A stretch of DNA of 64,000 nt from Limnochorda pilosa (GCF_001544015.1 NZ_AP014924.1:1116001-1180000), one strand, 5' to 3'; counted from the first letter of the stretch, positions 18,600-27,787 are shown. Notes: generated by a model not told the origin, from the sequence alone. Translations and numbers: made by a program.

Positions 18600-20084
18600 C
18601 TACGAGACGGGGTCGATCTGGGCGCGCTGGAGCTTGCCGGAGAAGTCGACGTAGATGGCCTTCCACTCGGTGTAGACCTCGAGGGCGGCGATCCCGGCCT
18701 CCCGGTGGCCGTTGCCCGTGCCCCGCACCCCGCCGAAGGGGAGCTGAATCTCGGCGCCGATGGTGCCGGCGTTGACGTAGCAGATGCCGCTGGAAAGATC
18801 CCGCATGGCTCGGAAGGCCTTGTTCACGTCCCGGGTGTAGAGGGCGCTGGAGAGACCGTAGGGCACGCGGTTGTTCACCTGCACCGCCTCTTCCAGGCTG
18901 TCCACCGTGATCACCGAGAGGACGGGGCCGAAGATCTCCTCCTGGGCAAGGCGCATGTCGGGCCGGACGCCGTCGAAGATGGTGGGGCGGAAGAAATGGC
19001 CTCTGGCCAGGTCGCCCTCGGCCGCGGGCTCACCGCCCACCACCAGGCGGGCGCCCTCCTCCTTGCCGATGCGGACGTACTCGCCCACCTTCTCCACCGC
19101 CGCCCGGTTGATCAGGGGTCCCACGTCGGTGGAAGGATCCAGCCCGTCCCCGAGCCGGAGGGCCTGCACCCGGGCGACGAGCTTCTCCAGGAGCTGACCG
19201 TGCACGGGCCGCTCCACGATCACCCGGCTGCAGGCGGTGCAACGCTGGCCCGTGGTGCCGAAGGCGCTCCAGACGATACCCTGCACGGCCAGGTCCAGGT
19301 CCGCATCGGCCAGGACGGTGATGGCGTTCTTGCCGCCCAGCTCCAGGTGGACCCGTTTCAGCTTGGGGGCGGCCACCTCCTGGACGTGCCGGCCCATCTC
19401 CAGGGAGCCGGTGAAGGAGATGAGGTCTACGTCCGGGTGGTTGAGGAGCGCCTCGCCCACCTCGGAGCCGGGGCCCGTCACCAGGTTGAGCACCCCGGGG
19501 GGCAGCCCCGCCTCCTCCAGGATCCGCACCAGCTCGTAGGCCAGGATGGGGGTTTCGCTGGCGGGCTTGAAGATCGCGGTGTTGCCGGCCACCAGGGCGG
19601 GCATGAGCTTCCAGGTGGGGATCGCCATGGGGAAGTTCCAGGGGGTGATGGCGGCCACGACCCCCACCGGATCCCGCACGGACATGGCCCACTTGTCGGG
19701 ATGCTCGGCCGGCACCGTCTGGCCCGCGAGGCGCCGGCCCTCGCCCGCCATGAAGTAGGTCATGTCGATGCCTTCCTGGACGTCGCCCCGGGCCTCGGCC
19801 AGGACCTTGCCCATCTCCCGGGTCATCATCCGGGCCAGCTCTTCCTTCCTCTCCACCATCATCTGGGCCGCCCGGAAGAGGATCTCGGCCCGCCGGGGCG
19901 CGGGGTAGAGGCGCCAGCGGTCGAAGGCCCGCCGGGCTGCGGCCACCGCCTCCTCCGCCTCCCGGGCACCGCCCTTCACCACCTGGCCCAGGACCTCACC
20001 GGTGGCGGGGTTGCGGTCCTCCGTGCGGGCGCCGCTGGCCGCCTCCACCCAGCGGCCGTCGATGTAGTTGCGGTAGACGTCCAA
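18600..20084 (-). CDS. NAD(P)-dependent aldehyde dehydrogenase
   Basis: A 494-residue aldehyde dehydrogenase-superfamily enzyme. Visible are the cofactor segment ITPWNFPMAIPTWKLMPAL, the NAD loop ISFTGSLEMGRHVQE, the catalytic glutamate in LELGGKNAITV, the catalytic cysteine in GTTGQRCTACSRVIV and EEIFGPVLSV near the C-terminus. The TTG at 20084 has GGGGAGGGG about six bases upstream and gives the usual length; the open frame continues upstream without similarity. The closest match in style is the 2-oxoglutarate-semialdehyde/aminoadipate-semialdehyde-like group (GNAITV, GTTGQRCT), but the substrate is not certain. Confidence 0.92.
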   Translation of the reverse strand: MDVYRNYIDGRWVEAASGARTEDRNPATGEVLGQVVKGGAREAEEAVAAARRAFDRWRLYPAPRRAEILFRAAQMMVERKEELARMMTREMGKVLAEARGDVQEGIDMTYFMAGEGRRLAGQTVPAEHPDKWAMSVRDPVGVVAAITPWNFPMAIPTWKLMPALVAGNTAIFKPASETPILAYELVRILEEAGLPPGVLNLVTGPGSEVGEALLNHPDVDLISFTGSLEMGRHVQEVAAPKLKRVHLELGGKNAITVLADADLDLAVQGIVWSAFGTTGQRCTACSRVIVERPVHGQLLEKLVARVQALRLGDGLDPSTDVGPLINRAAVEKVGEYVRIGKEEGARLVVGGEPAAEGDLARGHFFRPTIFDGVRPDMRLAQEEIFGPVLSVITVDSLEEAVQVNNRVPYGLSSALYTRDVNKAFRAMRDLSSGICYVNAGTIGAEIQLPFGGVRGTGNGHREAGIAALEVYTEWKAIYVDFSGKLQRAQIDPVS

Positions 20085-20308
20085 GCCCTTCCCCTCCCCG
20101 TATCTGTAAAGTCGGAACGCCGGGCCTGCCCGCCGTGGGCGCCGGGTCTGCCGGTCCAGCACCGGCACGGCACGCTCCATCTCATTCTTCTGGAAGGGCG
20201 GCGGGACTTCCTGTGGCGCCTCCGGGTCTGGCTGGATCAGACCCCTTGCGCTAGAATGGCAGCACGCCGGACGGTGGTGCCCGGCGAGGAGAGGGAGGGT
20301 GGATCGCC

Positions 20309-20683
20309 GTGCAGGAGGAACCCGTCGGGCACGTGGTGAGCGGAGAGACCCCGTCGCTCGAAGCGGCCCAGGTGGTCCTGGTGTACGTGACCGCGCCCAC
20401 GCCGGACGAGGGCGAACGCATGGCCCAGAGGCTGGTGGAGGAACGCCTGGCGGCGTGCGTGAACGTGGTCGGGGGCGTCGCTTCCTTCTACTGGTGGGAA
20501 GGGCTGGTGCAGCGGGAAGGCGAGGTCCTGCTGCTGGTGAAGACCCGCGCGGCCGTCCTGGAGCGCCTGGTGGCGCGGGTACGTGAGCTCTCCAGCTACG
20601 AGGTTCCGGCCAGCTCGGCCCTGCCCGTGGTAGGCGGGAACCCGGAGTACCTGCGCTGGGTGGTGCGGGAGGTCCGCGCCTAG
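20309..20683 (+). CDS. cutA: Divalent-cation tolerance protein CutA1
   Basis: A 124-residue CutA1-family protein: VLVYVTAPTPDEGERMAQRL, EERLAACVNVV, the conserved SFYWWEG loop, EVLLLVKTR and SSYEVPASSALPV. These form the trimeric PII-like fold. About 15 N-terminal residues precede the domain. The start is a GTG at 20309 with GGAGGGTGG upstream. It overlaps the next gene by one base. Its link to copper tolerance comes from E. coli; the actual role remains unclear. Confidence 0.92.
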   Translation: MQEEPVGHVVSGETPSLEAAQVVLVYVTAPTPDEGERMAQRLVEERLAACVNVVGGVASFYWWEGLVQREGEVLLLVKTRAAVLERLVARVRELSSYEVPASSALPVVGGNPEYLRWVVREVRA

Positions 20684-21435
20684 TGGTCCGGACGGCGACC
20701 CCCGAGCCTGCCCCGCAGTGGACCGCTTGGATCGACGGCTCGTCCGGCGCGCCCGAGGAGAAACTGGCCCTTGAGGAGGCCCTTCTCCAGCGGGTGGCGG
20801 CGGGCCGCCTGGGCGCGGTGGCGCGGGTCTGGCTCAACGGACCCAGCCTGGTGCTGGGGCGCTTCGAGGCCAGGAGGCTCCAACGGCGCGGCGGGCTGCC
20901 GGCCGACTTTCAGGGCGCGCCGGTCCTGGTGCGCGCTTCAGGCGGCAGCGCGGTGCCCCATGGGCCGGACGAGCTGAACGTCACCCTCTGCTACCCTGTA
21001 CCGCACGTTCCGGCGGCGCCCGAGCCGGGGTACCGGTTGCTCTTGAAGGGCCTGCAGCAGGCCCTTCGACGGGCGTACGGGGTGGAGGCAGGGGAAGGCG
21101 CGGTACCGGGCAGCTTCTGTGACGGCCGGTTCAACCTGGTGGTGGAGGGCCGGAAGCTGGCTGGGACGGCCCAGGCCCAGCGCCGGGGGGCCGTGCTGGT
21201 CCACGCGACGCTGATGGTTTCCGGCCGGGGCGTGGACCGGCTACGGCAGGTGGCCGCCTTCTACGAGGCCGCTGGTGATCCGGGCTCGTGGAACCCCGAG
21301 AGCGTGGCCAGCGTCTCGGAAGTCCTGGGCAGGGCGGTGACCCCTCAGGATCTGATGGTACCTGTGCTGGACGCTCTCATCGGTGGAGAGACCGGGGTCG
21401 CGGCAGGTGCCGCGAGGCTCGGCGGCGAACTATGA
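20683..21435 (+). CDS. Lipoate-protein ligase A / octanoyltransferase (LipM-like) family protein
   Basis: A 250-residue member of the BPL/LplA/LipB fold. It has RASGGSAVPHGPDELNVT (the RRxSGGGAVxHxxGxLN motif), then GSFCDGRFNLVVEGRKLAGTAQ, where the lysine is the family catalytic lysine and the nearby cysteine (CDGRFN) resembles the acyl-enzyme cysteine of LipM. It would transfer octanoate or lipoate to E2/GcvH domains. The GTG at 20683 overlaps the cutA TAG by one base, so the pair is coupled. Without biochemical data LipM, LipL and LplA cannot be separated. Confidence 0.85.
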   Translation: MVRTATPEPAPQWTAWIDGSSGAPEEKLALEEALLQRVAAGRLGAVARVWLNGPSLVLGRFEARRLQRRGGLPADFQGAPVLVRASGGSAVPHGPDELNVTLCYPVPHVPAAPEPGYRLLLKGLQQALRRAYGVEAGEGAVPGSFCDGRFNLVVEGRKLAGTAQAQRRGAVLVHATLMVSGRGVDRLRQVAAFYEAAGDPGSWNPESVASVSEVLGRAVTPQDLMVPVLDALIGGETGVAAGAARLGGEL

Positions 21436-21476
21436 GCCCAACGCGCTGAGAGCGACGCGGTAGGGGGAGAGGTTGC

Positions 21477-21857
21477 ATGGCCGAAGCTGTCTGCCCGCGC
21501 TGTGGGAAGCCCGCGAACCGTTGCCTGTGCGACGTGCTGTTGGTGGCCCGGAACCTGGGGGCGGCCATCTACCGTGTGGAGCCCGAGAACATCCTGGTGG
21601 TGATCGTCCCGCTCGAGAAGGCGGTTGTCCGGGATGGGGCACCGCCGGGCTTTCCGCGCCTGGTGACCTACTGCGTCGATGCCGTGGTGGAGGGTGCGGC
21701 CGTCTTCGACGAGCCGGCGGACGCATCGACCGTGGACGACGAGCTTCTGTACCGGATGGGCCCGTCCGAGGACAGGGGCCGGGTGGCGGGGGTCATCGCC
21801 GAGCTCCTGGCAGGCGAGGAGCCTCCTGAGGCCCGTCCGGCCAGGGCGGGGAGCTAA
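21477..21857 (+). CDS. Small protein with N-terminal Cys-rich knuckle, function unknown
   Basis: I do not recognise this 126-residue protein. It opens with CPRCGKPANRCLC, a C-x2-C-x6-C-x-C set that may bind zinc and resembles the N-terminal knuckle of DTW-domain proteins, but the rest of the DTW domain is absent. The middle has a beta-rich hydrophobic part (ENILVVIVPLEKAVV, LVTYCVDAVVEGAAV) and an acidic, Pro/Ala-rich tail. The ATG at 21477 follows GGGGGAGAGG. It lies in a same-direction string of cutA, lipM-like and the ZIP gene. Confidence 0.65.
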   Translation: MAEAVCPRCGKPANRCLCDVLLVARNLGAAIYRVEPENILVVIVPLEKAVVRDGAPPGFPRLVTYCVDAVVEGAAVFDEPADASTVDDELLYRMGPSEDRGRVAGVIAELLAGEEPPEARPARAGS

Positions 21858-21968
21858 GGACCTCCCGTCGCCGGCCGCCTTTCGGCCACGACCGGAGCAC
21901 GATGCCCAGGTCACGCCGGACCTCGAGCCCAGGGGTGGAAAGGACGAGCGTCTATCCACACGCACTGG

Positions 21969-22766
21969 TTGGCCCTGCTGCTCGTGGCGCTCTCAAGCCT
22001 GGCTACGCTGGCGGGTAGCCTGGTGGCCGTGCGCGTGGCACCCTTGAGACCGGATCGCATGGCCCATCTCCTCGCAGGCGTGGCCGGCTTCCTCTTGGCG
22101 GCCGCCTTCCTGGATCTGATCCCCCACGTGGCCGAGGAGGCCGGGGCCCGGTGGCTCCCCTTCGTCTTCGTGGGGTACCTGCTGGTCTACGCCGCGGAAA
22201 GCCTCTTCCCGGCCCACCTGCACCCCGATGAGCACGCCGAACACCGGCCCGCGGGGAACGCCGCCCGGAAGGCCCGGGGCGGACGGGGATCCCGGGGGGG
22301 TCTTCCATCCGGCGGACCTGCCGCCTTTTTCGCTGCGCTGGGCGGCCTCTCGGTGCACGCCTTCTTCGACGGCGTCGCCTTGATGGGAAGCTTCGCCGCC
22401 GGGCTCTCCAGCGGGGTGCTGGTGCTTCTGGCCGTCACCTTCCACAAGTTTCCGGTTGGCTTCAGCCTCGGCGCCCTGGGCAGGGGCGGGGCCCGGAGCG
22501 GTTCGCTCGCGGGCTGGTCCGGAGGGGTGCTGGCCCTGGCGACCCTGATAGGGGCGCTCACGGTGCTCCTGCTGGGAAACCTGGCCGCCGGCGCCGAGCC
22601 CGGTCTGCTACCCCTGGCCGCAGGGGCCCTCATCTACATCGGCGCGACGGACATGATCCCCGCCAGCCACGGCGAGACCGGGCGGGCCCAGGGGGTCTAC
22701 TCCCTCCTGGGAGCCATCGCCTTCTACCTCTCGCTGCTCCTGGTGCGCTCGGCAGGATTGGGCTGA
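21969..22766 (+). CDS. ZIP-family metal transporter
   Basis: A ZIP (ZRT/IRT-like) divalent-metal permease of about 265 residues with eight predicted helices and a His-rich cytoplasmic loop (HLHPDEHAEH) between helices 3 and 4. Helix 4 has GLSVHAFFDGVA and helix 5 has FHKFPVGFSLGAL, the paired metal-site motifs (HSxxDG and HKxPxG types). The TTG at 21969 is the first conventional start, but the ribosome site GAAAGGA lies 23 bases before it; an ATC at 21954 is better spaced and would give an N-terminus IHTHWLALLLVAL. The 3' end overlaps the end of the convergent RNase HII gene by 43 bases. Zinc or iron is the likely substrate. Confidence 0.87.
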   Translation: MALLLVALSSLATLAGSLVAVRVAPLRPDRMAHLLAGVAGFLLAAAFLDLIPHVAEEAGARWLPFVFVGYLLVYAAESLFPAHLHPDEHAEHRPAGNAARKARGGRGSRGGLPSGGPAAFFAALGGLSVHAFFDGVALMGSFAAGLSSGVLVLLAVTFHKFPVGFSLGALGRGGARSGSLAGWSGGVLALATLIGALTVLLLGNLAAGAEPGLLPLAAGALIYIGATDMIPASHGETGRAQGVYSLLGAIAFYLSLLLVRSAGLG

Positions 22767-23419
22767 CCGCCGAAGAGCCGTCCCTGGTCGAGCGCGGCGG
22801 CGATCTCGCGGGCGGTGCTCCAGCGGCTCCGCACCACCGGCGGGAAGCATCCCTCCCGCCGGTACCACTCCTCCAGGAAACGTTTCACCCGGGGTTCTCC
22901 CGGATAGCCCCAGCCCACGTCACCATAGGCTTCCCGCAGGGCGTCCAGCTCCCGGTCGCGGGTCACCTTGGCCAGGATGCTGGCCGCCCCCACGATGGGG
23001 TAAGTCTGGTCCGCCCGGTTCTCGCCCACGAGAGGAAGAGGCCTGCCCACCCGATGCTCCAGCGCCTCCAGGAAGCGGGCGATCCCCCGGGGTGGGGCGG
23101 GCACGTCGAGGAAAATGCGGTCGGCGGGCCGCTCCCCGATGAGGGCGGCGAAGGCCTCCAGCTCCAGGCGGGTGAGGGTGTCGTCCTGGATCCGCTCGGG
23201 CGGCACCAGCACCACGCGGCTGTGGAACGCCACCGCCTCGATGCGGGCCAGCACCGCGGCCCGCTGCTCCCGGGGCACCTGCTTGGAATCCCTCGCGCCC
23301 AGGGCTGCGAGTTCCTCCGCCCGCCCGGCGGGAACCCAGACCGCGGCCACGGCCATGGGGCCGATCACCGAGCCCCGACCCGCCTCGTCCAGACCGAGCC
23401 ACGTTTCCAGACCGCTCAT
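22724..23419 (-). CDS. rnhB: Ribonuclease HII, archaeal type
   Basis: A 231-residue RNase HII that nicks RNA in RNA/DNA hybrids. Active-site acids are seen in GLDEAGRGSVIGPMAVAAV (DE), DSKQV, the aspartate of FLDV and later DQTYPIVGAASILAKVTRDR. The style is archaeal: ENRADQTYPIVGAASILAKV corresponds to the archaeal EHKADAKYPVVGAASI segment, followed by GWGYPGEPRVKRFL (archaeal SGYPSDPKT type) and PPVVRSRWST (archaeal PIVRRTW type). The bacterial motifs (GDaxxxxIAAASIxAKV with KGYGTxxH) are absent. The ATG at 23419 sets the start. It is convergent with the ZIP gene. Confidence 0.92.
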   Translation of the reverse strand: MSGLETWLGLDEAGRGSVIGPMAVAAVWVPAGRAEELAALGARDSKQVPREQRAAVLARIEAVAFHSRVVLVPPERIQDDTLTRLELEAFAALIGERPADRIFLDVPAPPRGIARFLEALEHRVGRPLPLVGENRADQTYPIVGAASILAKVTRDRELDALREAYGDVGWGYPGEPRVKRFLEEWYRREGCFPPVVRSRWSTAREIAAALDQGRLFGGQPNPAERTRSSER

Positions 23420-23621
23420 CCCCCAGGTGCGTCCATCAACCCGCTCAAAACGCTCTGCCACCTGCTTCGCCAACGGGGGGCCGGCTCCTGGGCTTCGGGG
23501 CCGGAGGGGCGCCGCGCGTGCGCGTCGCCGCCGCGGGCTTGCCGGTGGCACGGTGCGTGGCGAGGCGCCCCACTGAACCCGGTGGCTTCCCGCTCGTATC
23601 CCCCGGCAGGAGGTGAGGCTC

Positions 23622-24476
23622 GTGCGGCTCGGGATCGCGGCCGACACCACGGCGGCCTTTCCGCAGGAGGTGCTGGAGGCCAACGGCATCACGCTGGCGC
23701 CGGTGGGGTTGGTCATCGACGGAGAAGTCTACCGGGACCGGTTGGACCTGACGGCGGAGGCCTTCTACGAGATGCGGCCCCACCTGAAAGAGCTGCCCAC
23801 CACCACGGGGGTCAGCCCGGGCGACTACCTGCGGGCCATGGAGGATCACCTACCCGGGGTGGACGGGGTGCTCGTGCTCAGCCCGGCCCGCAAGCTGAGC
23901 GTGACCTACACCTCGGCCGTGCAGGCGGCGGAAGCCTTCAGCGAACGACACCCGGAGGTGCCCGTGGCCGTGATCGATACGGAAACGGCCGCAGGGGGTG
24001 AGGCGGTCCTGGCCCTGGAGGCCGCCCGGTACGGGCGCGAGGCGGAGAGCCTGGAACAGGTGGCGGAGCACGTGCGGCGCCTGGTGCCCAGGGCGCGCAC
24101 CTACATGGTCCTGAGCACCCTGAAGTACCTGGTGCACATCGGAAGGGCGGGCAAGGCCGCCGCCCTCGCCGCGAGCGCGCTGCAGGTGAAGCCGGTGCTC
24201 CGCCTGGGCCAGGAGTTCGAGCCGGCGGCCAGGCCCATGGGATGGCGGCAGGGCCTGGACGAGCTGGTCCGGCGGGTGGAGATCGAGGCCCCGGGGAAGG
24301 GAAGACTCTACGTCGCGGTCAACCACGTCCGGGCCCCCGAGCGGGCGGACTCCCTCATCGCCGAGATCCGCCAGCGGTTCGATCCGGACACCGTCCTCAG
24401 CACCGACCTGAGTCCCGTCCTGGGCTACGTCCTGGGGGACGGCTCCATCAGCCTCGGTTTCCTGCGGGTGGAGTAG
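23622..24476 (+). CDS. DegV family fatty-acid-binding protein
   Basis: A 284-residue DegV protein; such proteins bind a fatty acid and, in Firmicutes, may present it to the FakA kinase. Typical parts are IAADTTAAFPQEVLEANGIT, the GEVYRDRLDLTAEAFYE stretch, TTTGVSPGDYLRAM and LSTLKYLVHIGRAGKAAALAAS, which carries the conserved arginine/glycine lid. The GTG at 23622 is chosen because GGAGGTGA is five bases upstream; a GTG at 23613 overlaps that site. No FakA gene is in the window. Confidence 0.9.
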   Translation: MRLGIAADTTAAFPQEVLEANGITLAPVGLVIDGEVYRDRLDLTAEAFYEMRPHLKELPTTTGVSPGDYLRAMEDHLPGVDGVLVLSPARKLSVTYTSAVQAAEAFSERHPEVPVAVIDTETAAGGEAVLALEAARYGREAESLEQVAEHVRRLVPRARTYMVLSTLKYLVHIGRAGKAAALAASALQVKPVLRLGQEFEPAARPMGWRQGLDELVRRVEIEAPGKGRLYVAVNHVRAPERADSLIAEIRQRFDPDTVLSTDLSPVLGYVLGDGSISLGFLRVE

Positions 24477-24544
24477 GAGTGGCGCCCAGGCCGCCGAAAC
24501 CACTCTCTGCCATTGACCGAATCGTTGTATGGAGGTGGACGGCG

Positions 24545-25030
24545 GTGGAGGGAGTCGTTCTGATCCGGAACGGCCTGGACGCATCCCGCTCGACGCTCCT
24601 CAGGATCCTGCGCGGCGGGGCGACCGACGGGGCCATCCCAGAGGTCCCGCGCGACCCGTTGCGCTGGCGCCCCGCCCCCGGTTCCCACAGCGTGGGCGAG
24701 CTGCTCTGGCACGTCGCCGACGTGGAGGACAAGTGGGTGACCGAAAGGGTCCTCGGCCAAAGCTACCGGCCCCGCTACCAGACCCGCCCCTTCGACCCCG
24801 AGGCGGTGCTGCCGCCCTGGACGGACCTGATCCGCTACCTGGAAGAAAGCCGCGCCCAGACCCTGGACGCGCTGGAGAAGATGGGCGAGCCCGCCCTCAA
24901 CCGACCCGTCGAGTTCCTCCGGCGGACCACCACCCTGGGCCAGGTCTACACCACCTTGATCCACCACGAGGGCTACCACACCGGCCAGATCGCCCACATC
25001 CTGGGGCTCATCCGGCGGGCGGGGTGGTGA
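24545..25030 (+). CDS. DinB-family four-helix-bundle protein
   Basis: A 161-residue DinB-like putative metal-dependent protein. The three-histidine metal site is seen in GELLWHVADVEDKW (residue about 58) and HHEGYHTGQIAHIL near the C-terminus. Relatives include thiol S-transferases (bacillithiol- or mycothiol-dependent) and proteins of unknown role. The GTG at 24545 has GGAGGTGG seven bases upstream. It follows the degV gene by 68 bases. Confidence 0.85.
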   Translation: MEGVVLIRNGLDASRSTLLRILRGGATDGAIPEVPRDPLRWRPAPGSHSVGELLWHVADVEDKWVTERVLGQSYRPRYQTRPFDPEAVLPPWTDLIRYLEESRAQTLDALEKMGEPALNRPVEFLRRTTTLGQVYTTLIHHEGYHTGQIAHILGLIRRAGW

Positions 25031-25186
25031 GCTCCGCCCGGTGCCCGAGCAGACGCCGTTCCTGGCGCGGTGGGGTGGGCTGGCGTGGGGTGCGGAGCCT
25101 TGCGGGTGAGGGTCGCGCGATCTCTGAGAACCACACCGCCCCGCACGGCGCACAGTATGAGAGGCATCCCCAGGGAGGCGAACGGC

Positions 25187-26383
25187 ATGGCGACGGAGAC
25201 CCGTTCGTTTCGGCACGTGGTGGTGGGGGGAGGCTTCGCCGGCGAGCACGCCGTCCGGGGCATCCGGAAGCTGGACCCCGAGGGTTCCATCGCCCTCTTC
25301 AGCCTGGAGCCGCACCCGCCCTACCAGCGCCCGCCCCTCTCCAAGGGCCTCTGGCTGGGAGGGTCGGAAGAGAAGCTCCCCCTCCGCAAGGAAGGGTACG
25401 GAGAGGTGGGTGTGGAGCTCTTCCTGGGTACCGAGGTGGCCCATCTGGACCGGGCGGCGCACACGGTCACCGACGTGTCCGGGCGCGTCTTCCGTTACGA
25501 GAAGCTCCTCCTGGCCACGGGCGGCCGGGTGAAGCAGCTTCCCTTCGGCGAGGATCGGATCCTCTACTACCGCACCCTCGACGACTACCACGCGCTGCGG
25601 CGTCGCACCGAGGCCGGCGAGCGGTTCGTGATCATCGGGGGCGGCTTCATCGGGGCGGAGCTGGCGGCCGCGCTCGCCCAGAACGGGAAGCAGGTACGGA
25701 TGGTCTTTCCCGAGGCAGCGGTGCTGGAGCGGGTGCTGCCCGGCGATCTGGCCCGTTGGGTGACGGGCTATTACCGGGAGAAGGGCGTCGAGGTGCTGGC
25801 CGGAGACGCGCCCGTGGCCGTGGAGCCGGTTGGCGGGAGCTCCGCGACCGGGCGGTCCCGGGTGCGGTTGAAGAGCGGCACCAGCCTGGAGGCGGACGGG
25901 GTGGTGGCCGGCATCGGCATCCGCCCCGACACCCGCCTGGCCGAGGAGGCGGGGCTCCGGGTGGACGACGGCATCGTGGTGGACGGCTTCCTCCGCACCG
26001 AGGACCCCGACGTCTTCGCGGCGGGCGACGTGGCCCGCTTCCCCTACGCTGCCCTGGGCCGCCTGGCGCGGGTGGAGCACGAGGAGAACGCCATCCGCCA
26101 GGGCGAGACGGCCGGCGTGAACATGGCTGGCGGATCCGAGCGGTACGACCTCTCGCCCATGTTCTACTCGGACCTTTTCGACCTGGGCTTCGAGGCCGTG
26201 GGCGACCTGAGCTCCCGCCACCGCACCGAGGCCCTCTGGAAGGAGCCTTACCGCGAGGGCATCGTCCACTACCTGGAGGGCGACCGGGTCGTGGGGATCC
26301 TGCTCTGGAACGCATGGGGCCGGCTGGACGAGGCCCGGGAGGTGCTGGGCAGCATCCGGAGGCTCTCGCTGGACGGGGCGTGA
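25187..26383 (+). CDS. FAD-dependent pyridine nucleotide-disulfide oxidoreductase family protein
   Basis: A 398-residue flavoprotein with two dinucleotide folds: FAD-binding VVVGGGFAGEHAVRGI at the N-terminus, NAD(P)H-binding FVIIGGGFIGAELAAALAQN near residue 145, and the second FAD motif in TEDPDVFAAGDVARFP. No CxxC redox pair is seen next to the first fold, so it resembles ferredoxin/rubredoxin reductases and AIF-type NADH oxidoreductases more than thioredoxin reductase. The ATG at 25187 follows GGGAGG by eight bases. It is in tandem with the DUF3105 gene 22 bases downstream. Confidence 0.9.
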   Translation: MATETRSFRHVVVGGGFAGEHAVRGIRKLDPEGSIALFSLEPHPPYQRPPLSKGLWLGGSEEKLPLRKEGYGEVGVELFLGTEVAHLDRAAHTVTDVSGRVFRYEKLLLATGGRVKQLPFGEDRILYYRTLDDYHALRRRTEAGERFVIIGGGFIGAELAAALAQNGKQVRMVFPEAAVLERVLPGDLARWVTGYYREKGVEVLAGDAPVAVEPVGGSSATGRSRVRLKSGTSLEADGVVAGIGIRPDTRLAEEAGLRVDDGIVVDGFLRTEDPDVFAAGDVARFPYAALGRLARVEHEENAIRQGETAGVNMAGGSERYDLSPMFYSDLFDLGFEAVGDLSSRHRTEALWKEPYREGIVHYLEGDRVVGILLWNAWGRLDEAREVLGSIRRLSLDGA

Positions 26384-26405
26384 ACGCGCCCGGAAGGGGG
26401 AAGCC

Positions 26406-27011
26406 GTGGTGAGCGCAAAGAGGAAGCCCGCAGGAAAGGACGGCCGAGCCACGACCTCAAGGAAGCGGCGACGGTCTCCGGTCCAGGTCCGGAACACCTG
26501 GCTCATGGTTGGAGGCGCGGCAGCCCTGGTGGTGACAGGCCTTGTGGTCTGGAGGCTGGGTGCAGGCAGTCCCCCGGTTCCCGCACTCGCGGCCGTGGAA
26601 AACGTACCCGTCGAGGGGCGCCAGCACGTCCCGGCAAGCGTTTCCCCTGAGTATCGCAGCCTGCCGCCCACCTCGGGGCCCCACTACGACGGCGTTGCCC
26701 TTCCGGGCTTCCACGAGACCCTGCCGCAGCTGGGCCTCCTGGTTCACAACCTCGAGCACGGGCACGTGGTGATCTACTACCACCCCGACGCCCTGAGCGA
26801 CGAGGTCGCGGAGCACCTGCAGAAGCTGACCCGGTGGTACACGGGCCCGTGGGACGCGGTGTTGGCCGTGCCCTGGCGGGACGACCCCGAGCACCCGCTG
26901 ATCCTCACCGCCTGGGGGAAGAGGCTGCCGTTACGGGCTTACGACCGCGCCGCCGTGGACGCCTTCGTGGACGCGTACCGAGGCCGGGGCCCCGAGCACC
27001 CCGTTCGGTGA
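26406..27011 (+). CDS. DUF3105 domain, membrane-anchored protein
   Basis: A 201-residue protein with a very basic N-terminus (KRKPAGKDGRATTSRKRRR), one membrane helix (residues about 33-50) and an exported DUF3105 domain: LPPTSGPHYDGVALPGFHE and LLVHNLEHGHVVIYYHP are the family hallmarks; the histidines suggest metal binding. The function of DUF3105 is not known. The first GTG (26406) is used; the next codon is also GTG and is equally well placed behind GGAAGGGGG. Confidence 0.85.
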   Translation: MVSAKRKPAGKDGRATTSRKRRRSPVQVRNTWLMVGGAAALVVTGLVVWRLGAGSPPVPALAAVENVPVEGRQHVPASVSPEYRSLPPTSGPHYDGVALPGFHETLPQLGLLVHNLEHGHVVIYYHPDALSDEVAEHLQKLTRWYTGPWDAVLAVPWRDDPEHPLILTAWGKRLPLRAYDRAAVDAFVDAYRGRGPEHPVR

Positions 27012-27112
27012 GAAGGCGGGACCGCCGGGCTGCGCCGGTGAGAGCCCCGCCGCCCCTGACACGGAACCCAGGCGCTTTGGGGCGCTGCTCGCCGGCGGAT
27101 CCGCGGGGCCCC

Positions 27113-27787
27113 TCAGCCGGCCCGTGCCACCGGAGTCCGGCCCTCCCGGCCCATGGCCATCTCCACGAACAGGCGGTGCAGTCGCAGGTCGGGCGTGAGC
27201 TCAGGGTGGAAGCTGCCGGCCAGCAGCCGGCCTCGCCGGACCAGGACGGGCTCCTCGGCATGGCGGGCCAGCACCTCCACCCCGTCGCCCACCCAGGCGA
27301 CCCGGGGCGCTCGGATGAAGACGCCCGGGAAGGGTTCGGGTCCGAGCACGGGGATCTCGAGGGGTGCCTCGAAGGAGGCCACCTGCCGCCCGTAGGCGTT
27401 GCGGCTCACCCGGAGGGGAAGGAGTCCCAGCGCCCTCGGATCCCGGGGGTCGGGGGGCTCGATGCCGTCGCTCAGAAGGATCATACCGGCGCAGGTCCCG
27501 TAGAGCGCACCGCCCTCGGCGGCGAAGGCCCGGAGGGCTTCGGGCCAGCCGTCGCGCCGGCCCAGGCGCTCGTGCGCGGTGCTCTCGCCTCCGGGAAGGA
27601 TGAGTCCTGCCAGACCCTCCAGCACCGAGGGTGAGCGGACGGGGACCGCCTCGGCCCCCGCCGCCCTCAGATGCGCCAGGTGCTCTCCCACCGATCCCTG
27701 CAAGGCCAGGACGCCCACGCGGGGCCGGATTCCGAACCGGTCGCCCGCCTCGGACGTCGCCGACCGTCCATCCTGGGACACCCTCAC
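27113..27787 (-). CDS. pdxT: Pyridoxal 5'-phosphate synthase glutaminase subunit PdxT
   Basis: A 224-residue class-I glutaminase that supplies ammonia to PdxS. It has [25 protein letters not shown] (oxyanion strand), the nucleophile in [10 protein letters not shown] and the His/Glu pair in [14 protein letters not shown]. The GTG at 27787 overlaps the pdxS stop as GTGA, the usual coupling; the resulting 18-residue extension before the domain is longer than normal, and a second GTG six bases downstream is possible. Confidence 0.95.
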   Translation of the reverse strand: MRVSQDGRSATSEAGDRFGIRPRVGVLALQGSVGEHLAHLRAAGAEAVPVRSPSVLEGLAGLILPGGESTAHERLGRRDGWPEALRAFAAEGGALYGTCAGMILLSDGIEPPDPRDPRALGLLPLRVSRNAYGRQVASFEAPLEIPVLGPEPFPGVFIRAPRVAWVGDGVEVLARHAEEPVLVRRGRLLAGSFHPELTPDLRLHRLFVEMAMGREGRTPVARAG

